Positions 16,708 to 25,602 of a stretch of 64,000 bases of DNA are shown here, piece by piece. Below the pieces are notes generated by a model, which saw nothing but the letters and a program-made list of their open reading frames with translations, was not told the origin of the DNA and made no database searches. The stretch comes from Endomicrobiales bacterium (GTDB lineage Bacteria > Elusimicrobiota > Endomicrobiia > Endomicrobiales > JAFGGC01): NCBI GenBank assembly GCA_016930715.1, contig JAFGGC010000011.1, forward strand, positions 124,001-188,000, written 5' to 3'. Position numbers and translations under genes: made by a program. Every line of letters starts with the position of its first letter. Within the stretch, counting starts at the first letter, position 1.

Positions 16708-18263
16708 TGTTCCTGTCCTTCAAGCTCTTTTAGCGACTTCCTGTATTTCACGTTCATCTTGTCGTATTTTACCGCGTTTTTCATTGCACTCACGGCTGAC
16801 CGATTTTGTCCTTTTAACGAATAAAGCCATGCCAGGTCTGACCACAATACCGCCGCACTCTTATACCTTGTGATGGCGTTCCTTTGATGAAATATCGCCC
16901 TGTCAACGCTGCCATCGTCCCTTTTACTATTTTTTGAAGAAAAGCTGATCTGCGCCATCAGTGAATGATATTCTGCCGGCAGGGAATACGTCATTTCCGC
17001 TTTTTTTGCCATCCTGTAGGCGCTCTCGTAGTCGTTATTTCCCATGTAATCAACGGCCTTAAGGTAGAAAAAATACGACATCTGCGGCAGAACAAGAACG
17101 GCGCATCCCATTACGGTTATTACTGTTTGCCCGGCAAATCCTATCAACCTCCTTTTCCTTTCTTCTACCGCGACGCGCGTTCCGAAACCCGCGAAGGTCC
17201 AGAACACTAACATCACTGCCGGTACATAAAACGAATAGTCGAACATGTTGTAAAGTATCAGCGCACCCAAGCCAAGCAGAACCGGATAATAAAACTCCTT
17301 CTTTTCCCTTATAAGCGCTTTGAAATTATTTGTCAGACCTGCAAGCAAAAAGGCCAGGGCTGCCAGGCCCACGATACCGGCCTCCGCCGCGATCTGAAAA
17401 AACAGGTTGTGCGCGAAGTAGCTGTTTTGCGATATGCTTGTTTTGAAATTAAGGTAAAGAGGGCCGTAGTTTCCCCATCCGACTCCATTTACGGGATTTT
17501 TGATAAACATCACAAGAGCCGTTTTCCACCAGTGCATCCTTTCAATGACCGAACTCCCGCCGGAAAAATACTTCAGAGCTACGGCAGCTATGATGACAGC
17601 CGCCAACGCCGCCACCGTATACCTTGATATACCGTACCGGTCAAATAAAACCGCCGCGACGACGACAACCGCCGCTGCCACGGCAGCGTATGAACCTAAA
17701 ACCGCTATTCCGGCGATTATCAGCGACATTATAACGATTCGTGCCGGTCCTCCGCCTTTTTCATAGGTATTCGCAATCGGCAGCAAGATCAGGAGATATC
17801 CTGACATCATATTCGTGTTTATTCCCATCACCTGAAGGAACCCAAACTTGTTCATCAGATTCAGCCGGAGCATGGCGTATTCCGCGCAAAGTACCGTCGA
17901 ATAAAAAACCGCCACTAGAATCAATGCATTGACAAGCCTCCGCTTTTCTCGCAAATCAAGCGTACCAGCCACTAAATACAGATATATACTCGCAAGGAGT
18001 ATCGGAAAATCACCCTTTATTTGAAATATCATGTTATTTCCCGCGCAGGAAACCAGCGCCGCAGCAAGAAACAACACCGCGGGGTACTGGGCCTTTAGGT
18101 CTATCCGGATCCTATGCTTGTTGAAGAAGATGACCAAGTGGAGGAACGTCAGAAGCGCTACCGCCGTGTTTAAGAGAATGCTCCAATTAAAACCCCCGAA
18201 CGAGGACAACAATATCACTGCAAAAAGGTATGGGACTGTTAATTGCCTTTCGGTTTTTTCCAT
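16704..18263 (-). CDS. O-antigen ligase/polymerase (Wzy_C family) with C-terminal TPR
   Basis: A 519-residue membrane protein with about 11-12 helices. The large extracytoplasmic loop region before the late helices reads VNGVGWGNYGPLYLNFKTS and SYFAHNLFFQIAAEAG, the typical Wzy_C signature with the conserved His-Asn. After the last helix (about residue 385) come roughly 130 helical residues with TPR-like repeats (MKNAVKYDKMNVKYRKSLKELEG). These enzymes join or ligate lipid-linked glycan units on the periplasmic side. It is the first gene of the 18.3-8.1 kb operon, beginning about 18 bases after a strong hairpin; I see no clear promoter in the short gap. Confidence 0.83.
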   Translation of the reverse strand: MEKTERQLTVPYLFAVILLSSFGGFNWSILLNTAVALLTFLHLVIFFNKHRIRIDLKAQYPAVLFLAAALVSCAGNNMIFQIKGDFPILLASIYLYLVAGTLDLREKRRLVNALILVAVFYSTVLCAEYAMLRLNLMNKFGFLQVMGINTNMMSGYLLILLPIANTYEKGGGPARIVIMSLIIAGIAVLGSYAAVAAAVVVVAAVLFDRYGISRYTVAALAAVIIAAVALKYFSGGSSVIERMHWWKTALVMFIKNPVNGVGWGNYGPLYLNFKTSISQNSYFAHNLFFQIAAEAGIVGLAALAFLLAGLTNNFKALIREKKEFYYPVLLGLGALILYNMFDYSFYVPAVMLVFWTFAGFGTRVAVEERKRRLIGFAGQTVITVMGCAVLVLPQMSYFFYLKAVDYMGNNDYESAYRMAKKAEMTYSLPAEYHSLMAQISFSSKNSKRDDGSVDRAIFHQRNAITRYKSAAVLWSDLAWLYSLKGQNRSAVSAMKNAVKYDKMNVKYRKSLKELEGQEQ

Positions 18264-18280
18264 TTTTAAAATCTAAACTA

Positions 18281-18304
18281 AAAAAGCCCTCTACCGGGGC
18301 TTTT
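18281..18304 (-). terminator. bidirectional-looking rho-independent terminator after pilQ
   Basis: The sequence AAAAGCCC (18282-18289), a seven-base loop and GGGCTTTT (18297-18304) form an 8 bp stem; on the minus strand the descending arm runs into six T residues. It lies 31 bases after the pilQ stop and about 20 bases before the O-antigen ligase gene, so it separates the pilus operon from the glycan operon. Confidence 0.8.
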
Positions 18305-18335
18305 ATTAGTACTATTGCCGTTCACTGCTTTGAAA

Positions 18336-20267
18336 TCAATTGTTAATGATCTGCGGCGTCAGGAAGACCAGCAATTCGGTCTTCTGTTTGCTCTTGTAGT
18401 CTCTTCTGAACAGATGGCCGATGATCGGAATATCGCCCAATAGCGGCACCTGAGTTCCGAGTTTCCTGTCTTCTTCCGTTATCAATCCGCCTATGACGAC
18501 CGTTTCCCCGTTGCTCACAAGAACCGTGGTTTGGGCCTCTCTCGTACCTATCACGGGCCCTGCGGGGTCTGCTCTCACGAACAGGCTGACTTCCGGATGA
18601 ACGTCAAGCGTGATCTTCTGGTCGACGTTTATGGTGGGCTTCACCGTAAGCTTCACGCCGACATCCAGGAATGAAGTATTCTGCGTTGAACCGGTATTCG
18701 TGACGGTCGTCGTCGTGTACGGTATCCTCTGCCCTATGAGTATCTTGGCTTCTTTGTTATTGATCGTGGTTACCTTGGGATTTGAAAGAAGCTTTGACAA
18801 CCCTTTCTGCGCCAGAGCGTTCAGCACGCCCGTGATAAGCGTGTCATTGGCCACTATGCCGAATGAAATCGCCCCGATCTGGCCGCTTACCGCGCTTGCG
18901 GGCAGCGAAACTCCCGTTCCTCCCTGCGCAGGGCTGAGCGGTGAAATCACGGTCGCACCAGGGCTTGCGGAAGTTCCGAGGGCGTCATCGGATGTTTCAG
19001 AGTGGGTGGAACCTAAATATACCTGATTGTTCGGTTCATTTGTTATCGTCGCGGCGTACTGCCACTGTATCCCCAGGTCGCTCTCCTTATTCAATACCAC
19101 TTCGACTATCTTCGCTTCTATAATAACCTGCGCAGGTTTTTTATCCAATTCAAGAATGATTTTTTCAACAGAATTCAACCCTTCCGGCGTGTCCGTGACA
19201 ATCAGGCTGTTCGTTCGCTGGTCTACGGAAATATTACCCCGTCTTCCCTCAGCTGTTCTAACCGTGTCGAGATTTGATTTCACTTCTTCGGAGTTAGCAT
19301 AATTCAACGGGTATATTTTCGTAAACGTCACCGCCTGCGCCCTCTGCTCGGATATCTTCTGGGGCGTCGAGACGCGCAGTATATTTACATCGACCTCCTG
19401 GCTCACCAGGCCTTTAAGTGACAGTATCGTGTCAAAGGCTTTGTCAAACGGCACGTTGTCAAGTCTTAACGTTATGTTTCCGGTAACATCATCCCCGTAT
19501 ATGATGTTTATCCCGCTTTTCACGGACAGGATCCTGAATACGTCCCTGATATCTGCCTCTTCAAAATCGACGTCGATAGGTTTTTTTGGAAGCACCAGTT
19601 TTTTTGTCTCGGCTTTTTTCTGCTCTTCCTTTTTGGCATCTTTGGAAGCCTTTTTTGTTGCTTTTTTCGGAGCTTTTTTCGCGGTGGCGGCCGGCGCCGC
19701 AGCGGACTTGGCTTCCTTTTGCTTGTCTTCCATAACGGCGCTTTTTTCGCTTTCAAAACCCGGAGCTTCAGCCGGTTTCTTCACGGTTTCAGCTTCTGCC
19801 TTGGTCTGCGTGGTTTCGTCATAAGGCACCGCGACGATCGTTTCGGCATCGGTACCCGGCAGCGATTCCTGCTCCTTTGCCTCGTCAGGATTAAGGGTCA
19901 GCGTAACCACGTTGTTATTGGAACTCAATTCGTATTCCACCATTTTCTTCAGGTCCACGACTATCCTGACTATCTTTACTGGTTCGTTCTGGAACTGGCC
20001 GCTCCTTACCCTTTTTATCGGGTCGCCTGGCCCCTCGATCTCCCTGTCCTTCACGTTGATTTCCGTGTTTGAAAGCTCTACTACTATTCTCGGTGGGTTG
20101 CTTATCTTGAACACGTGGCTCCTTGTTTCCCCGGACAGGGTCATAACGATATCACTTCCCTCCAAGGATATTTTGTCAAGGGTCTTGAAATCGACGCTTT
20201 GCGCCCAAGAAAACACGTATACAGTAAAGCACAGCAGAACGCCCGTCCTTAGGATAATTTTTTTCAT
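18336..20267 (-). CDS. pilQ: type IV pilus secretin PilQ
   Basis: A 643-residue outer-membrane secretin. After the signal peptide (ending near FSWAQS) an AMIN domain spans about residues 25-125 (DIVMTLSGETRSHVFKISNP). A lysine/alanine-rich linker (about 190-225, full of AKKAP and KKAT-like units) precedes the STN domain (DVDFEEADIRDVFRILSVKS), a secretin_N repeat (IYPLNYANSEEVKSNLDTV) and the secretin core, which ends TVLVSNGETVVIGGLI...VPLLGDIPIIGHLFRRD. It forms the pilus exit pore. It is the last gene of pilMNOPQ, 21 bases after pilP, and is followed by a terminator. Confidence 0.95.
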   Translation of the reverse strand: MKKIILRTGVLLCFTVYVFSWAQSVDFKTLDKISLEGSDIVMTLSGETRSHVFKISNPPRIVVELSNTEINVKDREIEGPGDPIKRVRSGQFQNEPVKIVRIVVDLKKMVEYELSSNNNVVTLTLNPDEAKEQESLPGTDAETIVAVPYDETTQTKAEAETVKKPAEAPGFESEKSAVMEDKQKEAKSAAAPAATAKKAPKKATKKASKDAKKEEQKKAETKKLVLPKKPIDVDFEEADIRDVFRILSVKSGINIIYGDDVTGNITLRLDNVPFDKAFDTILSLKGLVSQEVDVNILRVSTPQKISEQRAQAVTFTKIYPLNYANSEEVKSNLDTVRTAEGRRGNISVDQRTNSLIVTDTPEGLNSVEKIILELDKKPAQVIIEAKIVEVVLNKESDLGIQWQYAATITNEPNNQVYLGSTHSETSDDALGTSASPGATVISPLSPAQGGTGVSLPASAVSGQIGAISFGIVANDTLITGVLNALAQKGLSKLLSNPKVTTINNKEAKILIGQRIPYTTTTVTNTGSTQNTSFLDVGVKLTVKPTINVDQKITLDVHPEVSLFVRADPAGPVIGTREAQTTVLVSNGETVVIGGLITEEDRKLGTQVPLLGDIPIIGHLFRRDYKSKQKTELLVFLTPQIINN

Positions 20268-20288
20268 TCTAATAAGCCTCCTTATGGC

Positions 20289-20759
20289 TTAACGCTCCCT
20301 ATTCCTGAGCTTCAACTCTTTCGTGGTTTTGTCCGGAGCTATAATTACAACTGATTCTTCTTTTATGATGCCCGTTATCCCCTTCACGAGCCTCTGCTTG
20401 CTGTCATACAGCCGGCTGTTTTGAAGCGTATAAGATATACCACCGCCTGAAATCAATGCGATCTTCTGCTTGCCTTCCTTTATTATACCCTTAAGGGCCA
20501 GTCCCCCAACCTGCGGCACGTTGACTTCTTCGCTTCCTCCGAAAACCATACCCTCGCCGGTCAAAGGCACGAAAGGATCTCTGTATTTATCGCCCCTGTA
20601 GACGAATTTCTTCGCTATTTTCCCGTCCGCCGAAGCGTCGGCCGCCTTGAGCGGCGGGCGCCTTGAGGGAGGCATAATGACCTTTTCCGGAGGCAGCTCG
20701 TCCCCGCATCCAGTCAGAAATAGCGGAAAAAGAAAAAGAATCAATAAGAACCTATACAT
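20289..20759 (-). CDS. pilP: PilP-like pilus assembly lipoprotein
   Basis: The ATG at 20759 gives a 156-residue protein with a lipoprotein signal peptide ending in the lipobox LTGC (Cys18). An upstream in-frame ATG at 20891 would hide this signal and lies inside pilO, so it is rejected. After a proline-rich linker comes the PilP core: FVYRGDKYRDPFVPLTGEG and ALKGIIKEGKQKIALISGGG. PilP is an inner-membrane lipoprotein that links PilNO to the PilQ secretin. Placement exactly between pilO and pilQ supports the call, since PilP sequences are poorly conserved. Confidence 0.85.
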   Translation of the reverse strand: MYRFLLILFLFPLFLTGCGDELPPEKVIMPPSRRPPLKAADASADGKIAKKFVYRGDKYRDPFVPLTGEGMVFGGSEEVNVPQVGGLALKGIIKEGKQKIALISGGGISYTLQNSRLYDSKQRLVKGITGIIKEESVVIIAPDKTTKELKLRNRER

Positions 20760-20767
20760 ATTATAAA

Positions 20768-21313
20768 CTAACCTCTGAATGTGTACGCAAGCAGAATAAA
20801 AGTCACGTTGACCGAACTTGGATTGTTCTTGTCTCCCATGAAACTGTTCAGGATAATGTTCTTCACGCCCAGAATCCTGTCTTCCTGGCATATATCAGAA
20901 AGGAAATATGCCAACGAATGATACGTACCCTGGATGGTCATTTGAAAAGGGACTTCGTTCAAATTTTCCTGCTGGACTACCGTGGCGGGTACTATCGTTT
21001 TTACTGTCAGTTTATATTTCTGCGCAGTTTTTGTCACAAGCCTAAGCAACCCTGATATCTCCGTTTCCTTGGGCAGGAGTTTTTCCAGGCTTGCCACCTC
21101 CTCTTCCAGCAGTTGCATTTCAGCCTGAAGGCGCGGCAGTTCCAGAGCCCTTCTTTTCATTTCCGCCAGCTTGTTCTCGACCTGATTGAGCGTCTTGAGG
21201 CCTTCCGCGTACTTGGTGTTCAGTGGGGTTATCATATATTTGAAATAGACAAAACCCAGCCCGAAGGTTACCAGCACGATCATAATGATGTTCTGCTGCA
21301 TTTTTTTCGTCAT
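20768..21313 (-). CDS. pilO: type IV pilus inner-membrane protein PilO
   Basis: A 181-residue protein with one N-terminal membrane helix (IIMIVLVTFGLGFVYFKYMI), a coiled coil (about residues 35-85, KTLNQVENKLAEMKRRALE) and a ferredoxin-like C-terminal domain containing FQMTIQGTYHSLAYFLSDI, a common PilO signature. PilO pairs with PilN to form the alignment subcomplex between the cytoplasmic PilM and PilP. The start overlaps pilN by 4 bases. Confidence 0.9.
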   Translation of the reverse strand: MTKKMQQNIIMIVLVTFGLGFVYFKYMITPLNTKYAEGLKTLNQVENKLAEMKRRALELPRLQAEMQLLEEEVASLEKLLPKETEISGLLRLVTKTAQKYKLTVKTIVPATVVQQENLNEVPFQMTIQGTYHSLAYFLSDICQEDRILGVKNIILNSFMGDKNNPSSVNVTFILLAYTFRG

Positions 21314-21870
21314 TGTTTTTTCTTTAAATAATTGAAAGATAAATTGAACACGGAAGTGGTCCTTTTGTCGCTTGTCGTCGTATTGATCGGCCCGAGAACC
21401 ACATCCTCGAAGTCCGGATTCAGCGAAAGGGATGTTATGAAATCAGCTATCGCGTAATTGTCCAGCGATTCCGCGTCAAGCTTGATGGCTATCTTCCCGT
21501 CTGGCTGGGAAGTGGTGAACATATTCTTAAACCAGAGGTTGGATGGCATCATAGCGAGCATCTCCTCCAGAAAACGCGGATACGTCACCCTTCCTTGTTT
21601 AAGCGCATCTATTACGTTTTTTTTGGTTTCAAGTATGGTCTTTGTGGCCTGGAGAGTCTCCACCTGCTTGACTATACCTTCATATTTCTGAAGTTCGTTC
21701 TGTGATTTCGTTATTCTTGCTTCGAGTTTCCTGTAATTGTTGTATTTCAAGCCGTATCTGGCAAGCCCTATGAGAAACAGCGCGGCTATTAACGCGTAAG
21801 CGAGGATGAGAATCTCGTTGCGCTCCTCTTTTTTTATCGCATCCGGTGCAAGCAGGTTTATTTTTATCAT
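21310..21870 (-). CDS. pilN: type IV pilus inner-membrane protein PilN
   Basis: A 186-residue protein beginning with the conserved cytoplasmic peptide MIKINLLAPD, the segment that docks to PilM, followed by a membrane helix (LILAYALIAALFLIGLARYG), a coiled coil and a PilN-type C-terminal domain (ALKQGRVTYPRFLEEMLAMM, then LSLNPDFEDVVLGPI). It forms a heterodimer with PilO. It starts nine bases after the pilM stop and overlaps pilO. Confidence 0.92.
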   Translation of the reverse strand: MIKINLLAPDAIKKEERNEILILAYALIAALFLIGLARYGLKYNNYRKLEARITKSQNELQKYEGIVKQVETLQATKTILETKKNVIDALKQGRVTYPRFLEEMLAMMPSNLWFKNMFTTSQPDGKIAIKLDAESLDNYAIADFITSLSLNPDFEDVVLGPINTTTSDKRTTSVFNLSFNYLKKKQ

Positions 21871-21879
21871 ATCGTTGCC

Positions 21880-23007
21880 TTATTTGCCTAAGTCGTTCTC
21901 TCTTCTTGTCGCGAGCCCGACCGCCACCGCGAAAAGCGGGGCGGAATTGTCCGGAACAATCTCGCCGCCCGCAATGCTCTTGAAAGGATTAAAAACTTCG
22001 ATCGGTATCTTGAGTTCCTGATGAAGGAAACCGTCAAGGTTCTTGACAAAGCACGATCCCCCGCACATCAGGACCCTGTTGATGCTCCTTTCGGGATTCT
22101 GCGATATGAAAAAGTCTATGGATCTCTGGATTTCGCCGAGGAGGTCTTTGAGCACCGGGGTCATGGCCGTTGATACCTGCAGGGCCTCTTTCTGGTTCTG
22201 GGAGAGGGTTTTTTCCTTTTCTTCCGCCGTTACGAGTATGCTGTATCTTGACTTGAGATCCTCGGCGGTCTTGATGTCGCAGGCGAGGTTCCTCTGTATG
22301 GCTTTCGTGAACGACCCGCCGGAAATATAAACGTCCCTGACGACCTTTGAAACGCCGTTCTCGACTATGGCCATGTTGGTCACGGAGTTACCTATATTGA
22401 TAAGCAGGACGGTTTCATTCTGGGAATGGTCCCTGTTTATCTCATAAGCGTTCTGGAGCGCGAAAACATCAAGATCCATAATGACCATCCTCAATCCTAT
22501 GTCGTTGAATATCTCCAGACGGCTCTGCACGACGTCTTTCTTGGCCGCGACAAGTATGGTCTCCATTTTCTTCTGGCCTTCCTCCACCACATCGCCCAAA
22601 ACATGGAAACCAAGGTCAACCTCCCTTATATCAAAAGGTATGTAAGGTTCAGCCTCGAATTGGATCGTCTTTACAAGTTCTTCTCTGGAAAGCTTCGGAA
22701 GGTGAACGTACCGCACTATGACCTGATTACCCGAAACCGAGCTGACAATGTTTTTTGTCGGGATTTTTTCCTTGGCAAGGTATTCAGCCACTCTTGTTTC
22801 GACGATCCCCTTTCTTTCCTGAGGAGACAAGTCAACGCTCCCCTCATTTATCGGGATCAGTCCCCATTTTAACAGAGTGTATTTGCTTCCGGCGTGTTTA
22901 AGGTAGGCGATCTTTACGGACGATGTACCGACGTCAACCGCTATAGCGTCTTTTGGCTTTAAAAAAGGCAGCTCCGGCAATTTGACCTGCGGTAATTTAA
23001 TAGCCAT
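21880..23007 (-). CDS. pilM: type IV pilus actin-like protein PilM
   Basis: A 375-residue actin-like ATPase of the PilM/SHS2 family. After a proline-rich leader the phosphate-1 motif reads AIAVDVGTSSVKIAYLKH (about residues 22-39), with the later LLINIGNSVTNMAIVENG and VLMCGGSCFVKNLDGFLHQ motifs. PilM binds the PilN tail on the cytoplasmic face of the pilus machine. It is the first gene of the operon, about 66 bases downstream of a near-consensus promoter. The pilus motor ATPases and pilins are not in this window. Confidence 0.93.
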   Translation of the reverse strand: MAIKLPQVKLPELPFLKPKDAIAVDVGTSSVKIAYLKHAGSKYTLLKWGLIPINEGSVDLSPQERKGIVETRVAEYLAKEKIPTKNIVSSVSGNQVIVRYVHLPKLSREELVKTIQFEAEPYIPFDIREVDLGFHVLGDVVEEGQKKMETILVAAKKDVVQSRLEIFNDIGLRMVIMDLDVFALQNAYEINRDHSQNETVLLINIGNSVTNMAIVENGVSKVVRDVYISGGSFTKAIQRNLACDIKTAEDLKSRYSILVTAEEKEKTLSQNQKEALQVSTAMTPVLKDLLGEIQRSIDFFISQNPERSINRVLMCGGSCFVKNLDGFLHQELKIPIEVFNPFKSIAGGEIVPDNSAPLFAVAVGLATRRENDLGK

Positions 23008-23079
23008 TTCTTTTAAATAAGCCTCATCGAAATGTATTAATTATTGAATTTTTCGCTAATTTCCAAACATCTGATTAAA

Positions 23080-23108
23080 TTTATAACAGATTTTCTCTTG
23101 ATTGTCAA
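23080..23108 (-). promoter_or_regulatory. near-consensus sigma70 promoter of pilMNOPQ
   Basis: On the minus strand TTGACA (23108-23103) and TATAAA (23085-23080) are separated by exactly 17 bases, in an AT-rich 225-base gap. Transcription should begin near 23073, leaving a leader of about 65 bases before pilM. I see no operator repeats around it. Confidence 0.78.
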
Positions 23109-23232
23109 GTAATTTTCAAATAAAAGCTTCTATTTTTAATTGATTGTTTGATGGCCACACCCTCTAGGACGGTATATGCGCTCATATAAGGCCTCTTATT
23201 TCAGGCGAATACAAGCACTAAAGCGCATCAGC

Positions 23233-24165
23233 TTAATTCAAATATATCGAAGTCGAAATAAGATGCATATTTTCAAGCTCTTTGCTGAATATAAAACCGT
23301 AATCGAGTCTTATAGACCCGAATTCGAACGACAAACCCGCAGTATAATCCTTCATTTCCCTTAATCCCGTCCTTAACGCTATCGTCCTGTTAATCCAAAG
23401 TTCCGCTCCGGGGCTTAATTCAAATTTATCGGGTTTATCAAACGGAATGATGAAATCCGCAACTATCGAATACTTTAAATTTAGAGGTTCTGCCGGAGAA
23501 CCATCGGGATCCGTTGCTCTTTCTATGTCCTTTTGGGCGTTTAACGAAACCGAGAACCTAATCAGTTGAGGGATATCTTCTTTAACCCCTGACCCGTCAT
23601 AAACAGACGTGCCGCTGAGCTTTCCACCTGCCGCGTTTTGAACGACGAGTCCTACCCTCAACGGAGTGACTTCAACGTAGCTCCCAACGTCAAAAGCGAA
23701 TCCTGACACGGAATAGTTATCGATGGTTTCTCTTATGAATTTTGACGTGATGCCGAACGAAACCGGAAGGTTTTTATAATAGCCCAACCCTACCATGTAA
23801 ACATCGCTTGTTATTTGCGCATCGCCGCGTGAATTACCCCACGCATCCGTTCTCTCGAACTCGTTGGACGTCCTAGTCATTCCCAACGCCAGGCCTCCTG
23901 TGCGCCTCAAAGACTGGCCGTATGAAATAAACGAATAACTGGTCTCAAAATAGTCCCTTGAGAACAACCCCGATATCTCTCTCCTCTCCAAGTCCCCGAG
24001 ACACGCGGGGTTGTAAAACAAAGCCGAGTTTTCAGTAGCGATTGAAGAGAATGCTTCCCCCATTCCCACGGCCCTCGCCGAAACATAGCCCGGCATAAGC
24101 GCCGATACGCGACCGGCCGTACAGGCGATTATTACGACAAACAGGGCTAGTTTCTTTATATTCAT
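23233..24165 (-). CDS. PorV/PorQ-like (UPF0164) outer-membrane beta-barrel protein
   Basis: A 310-residue protein with a signal peptide (cut probably after RVSA) and the family opening ARAVGMGEAFSSIATENSAL followed by FYNPACLG, which is shared by UPF0164 and PorV-type barrels of the FadL superfamily. Alternating beta strands continue to the end (LDYGFIFSKELENMHLISTS). In Bacteroidota, PorV shuttles type IX secretion cargo; in other phyla such proteins are simply abundant outer-membrane barrels. It starts three bases after the last of three secreted hydrolase genes, one of which has a YPNPF-type C-terminal domain, hinting at a joint secretion role. Confidence 0.75.
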   Translation of the reverse strand: MNIKKLALFVVIIACTAGRVSALMPGYVSARAVGMGEAFSSIATENSALFYNPACLGDLERREISGLFSRDYFETSYSFISYGQSLRRTGGLALGMTRTSNEFERTDAWGNSRGDAQITSDVYMVGLGYYKNLPVSFGITSKFIRETIDNYSVSGFAFDVGSYVEVTPLRVGLVVQNAAGGKLSGTSVYDGSGVKEDIPQLIRFSVSLNAQKDIERATDPDGSPAEPLNLKYSIVADFIIPFDKPDKFELSPGAELWINRTIALRTGLREMKDYTAGLSFEFGSIRLDYGFIFSKELENMHLISTSIYLN

Positions 24166-24168
24166 TGT

Positions 24169-25602
24169 TTATCTGAAAACCGCGATCTTCCTGTATTTGA
24201 CTTCGTCCCGCGAACCTGTCTGCGCCCTGATCCTGCAAATATAGAGACCGCTCGTCACGAAATTTCCGTCTTCGTCCTTTCCGAACCAGTTGACCGCCAT
24301 TTTTCCGGAGCCGAGCTCAATGATGTCATCCAGCTGTATTATCTTGTCCCCCCTGAGATCGAATATCATTACGGATATCCCCGGGGTACCGTTGACCGTG
24401 AATTCAATTCTTGCGGGCTCTTTAGTGACCGCGAAAGGATTCGGATAGCTTTTTATCTCCCCTTCGAATATCCTTGAGGCGGCCGAAGCGTTCGAGCCCA
24501 GCGCAGAATACCCAGGATTCCAGATGTCCCTTACGGAATAATACGCGAGTCTGGGCACACGTTCGTATGAACCCGCCTTGACGGCGACCATTCCCCACCA
24601 CTCTTCATTCATTCCAGAATCCCAGCTGTAGCTTGTATTGGTCCAATCGGCCGCCGTGTCGTGGTATCCCGGGCCGTACACTCCGCCTGTGCCAAGCATC
24701 GATTTGTCAAGCGGCACGCTCGCGCCTTTCCACCATTCATCGCACCACTCAAACACCGCGCAGCCGCCGCATATCCCGCCGGCGCTCGTCAGATTGGAGG
24801 ATATTTCTGACAGCTGGTTTCTTAGATACGAATCCTGATTCGCGGCGTCCTCGCTCTGCGCGGAGCTGTCATAGGCATCACAACCGAATTCGGACACAAA
24901 AAAAGGCTTGGCCGTTTTTGTGCTCATTTCCGTGAAAAGATTCGTGAAACCCTCCCCCCTGTATATGTTCACGCCCCAGACGTCCAGGGCGGCAAGCGAC
25001 GCATCGTCCGCCGATAAAGCGTTTTCTCCGATTTCTGTATTTTCCTGGTTAGAGGTAGTCACAGGATGGCCTGGATCCAGTGAATGCGCTTTTTGCGCGG
25101 CTTCCTCAAGCAGCAGGTACCATCCCTGTTTCGAAACTGTGTGCTCCTCGACTTCGTTTCCGAAACACCACATGAGGACCGCGGGATGGTCCTTCCAGAG
25201 GTTAACGAAATCCCCGAACCTGCCGACATAGACGGAACGCGCGGCTGAACTTGAGAAGTCCTTGTCCCAGAGTTCTTCCGTCCATCCTACAATGACGTAG
25301 AGTCCGTTCACGTATGCCGCGTCAAGGAATGCTTTCGAGATGTTGCGTTCGTGGTAGGTTCTTATGGTATTTGCCCCCATCGCTTTTATCAGGGGCAGGT
25401 CGGCATTATATATGGAAGGGGCATCCGCCCAAACGTACTGCCAGTCATAATTCACCGGTACGGGCGAGTAATTCACGCCTCTGACCGTGAACTCCGCTCC
25501 GTCAAGCAGTATTTTCCTTGAGCTGACCGTCACGGTTGCTGCCGTAACGGTCGCGGCGCCAATGACCAGAAGTATCGTCGCTTTTATTATCAGTCTGCCC
25601 AA
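24169..25602 (-). CDS. secreted GH2/GH5-like hydrolase with C-terminal FlgD/type-IX-like Ig domain
   Basis: A protein of about 477 residues: signal peptide, a GH2-type TIM barrel with the acid/base glutamate in LMWCFGNEVEEH and the nucleophile in FFVSEFGCDAYD, then a C-terminal beta-sandwich that starts SYPNPFAVTKEPARIEF and ends GNFVTSGLYICRI. This tail matches the pattern of FlgD Ig-like or type IX sorting domains. Likely a beta-glucanase or glucanosyltransferase outside the cell; specificity unknown. The start is unusual: no ATG exists, and either TTG (25602, overlapping the upstream stop by 13 bases) or CTG (25593, a CTGA overlap) must be used. It lacks the EF-hand-like insert of its two neighbours. 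Confidence 0.78.
   Translation of the reverse strand: MGRLIIKATILLVIGAATVTAATVTVSSRKILLDGAEFTVRGVNYSPVPVNYDWQYVWADAPSIYNADLPLIKAMGANTIRTYHERNISKAFLDAAYVNGLYVIVGWTEELWDKDFSSSAARSVYVGRFGDFVNLWKDHPAVLMWCFGNEVEEHTVSKQGWYLLLEEAAQKAHSLDPGHPVTTSNQENTEIGENALSADDASLAALDVWGVNIYRGEGFTNLFTEMSTKTAKPFFVSEFGCDAYDSSAQSEDAANQDSYLRNQLSEISSNLTSAGGICGGCAVFEWCDEWWKGASVPLDKSMLGTGGVYGPGYHDTAADWTNTSYSWDSGMNEEWWGMVAVKAGSYERVPRLAYYSVRDIWNPGYSALGSNASAASRIFEGEIKSYPNPFAVTKEPARIEFTVNGTPGISVMIFDLRGDKIIQLDDIIELGSGKMAVNWFGKDEDGNFVTSGLYICRIRAQTGSRDEVKYRKIAVFR

Noticed and set aside
24169-25602. Hydrolase gene lacking ATG as a third proof of noncanonical starts
   Set aside because: TTG at 25602 is an accepted start codon and is in frame, so this case alone needs no special explanation.
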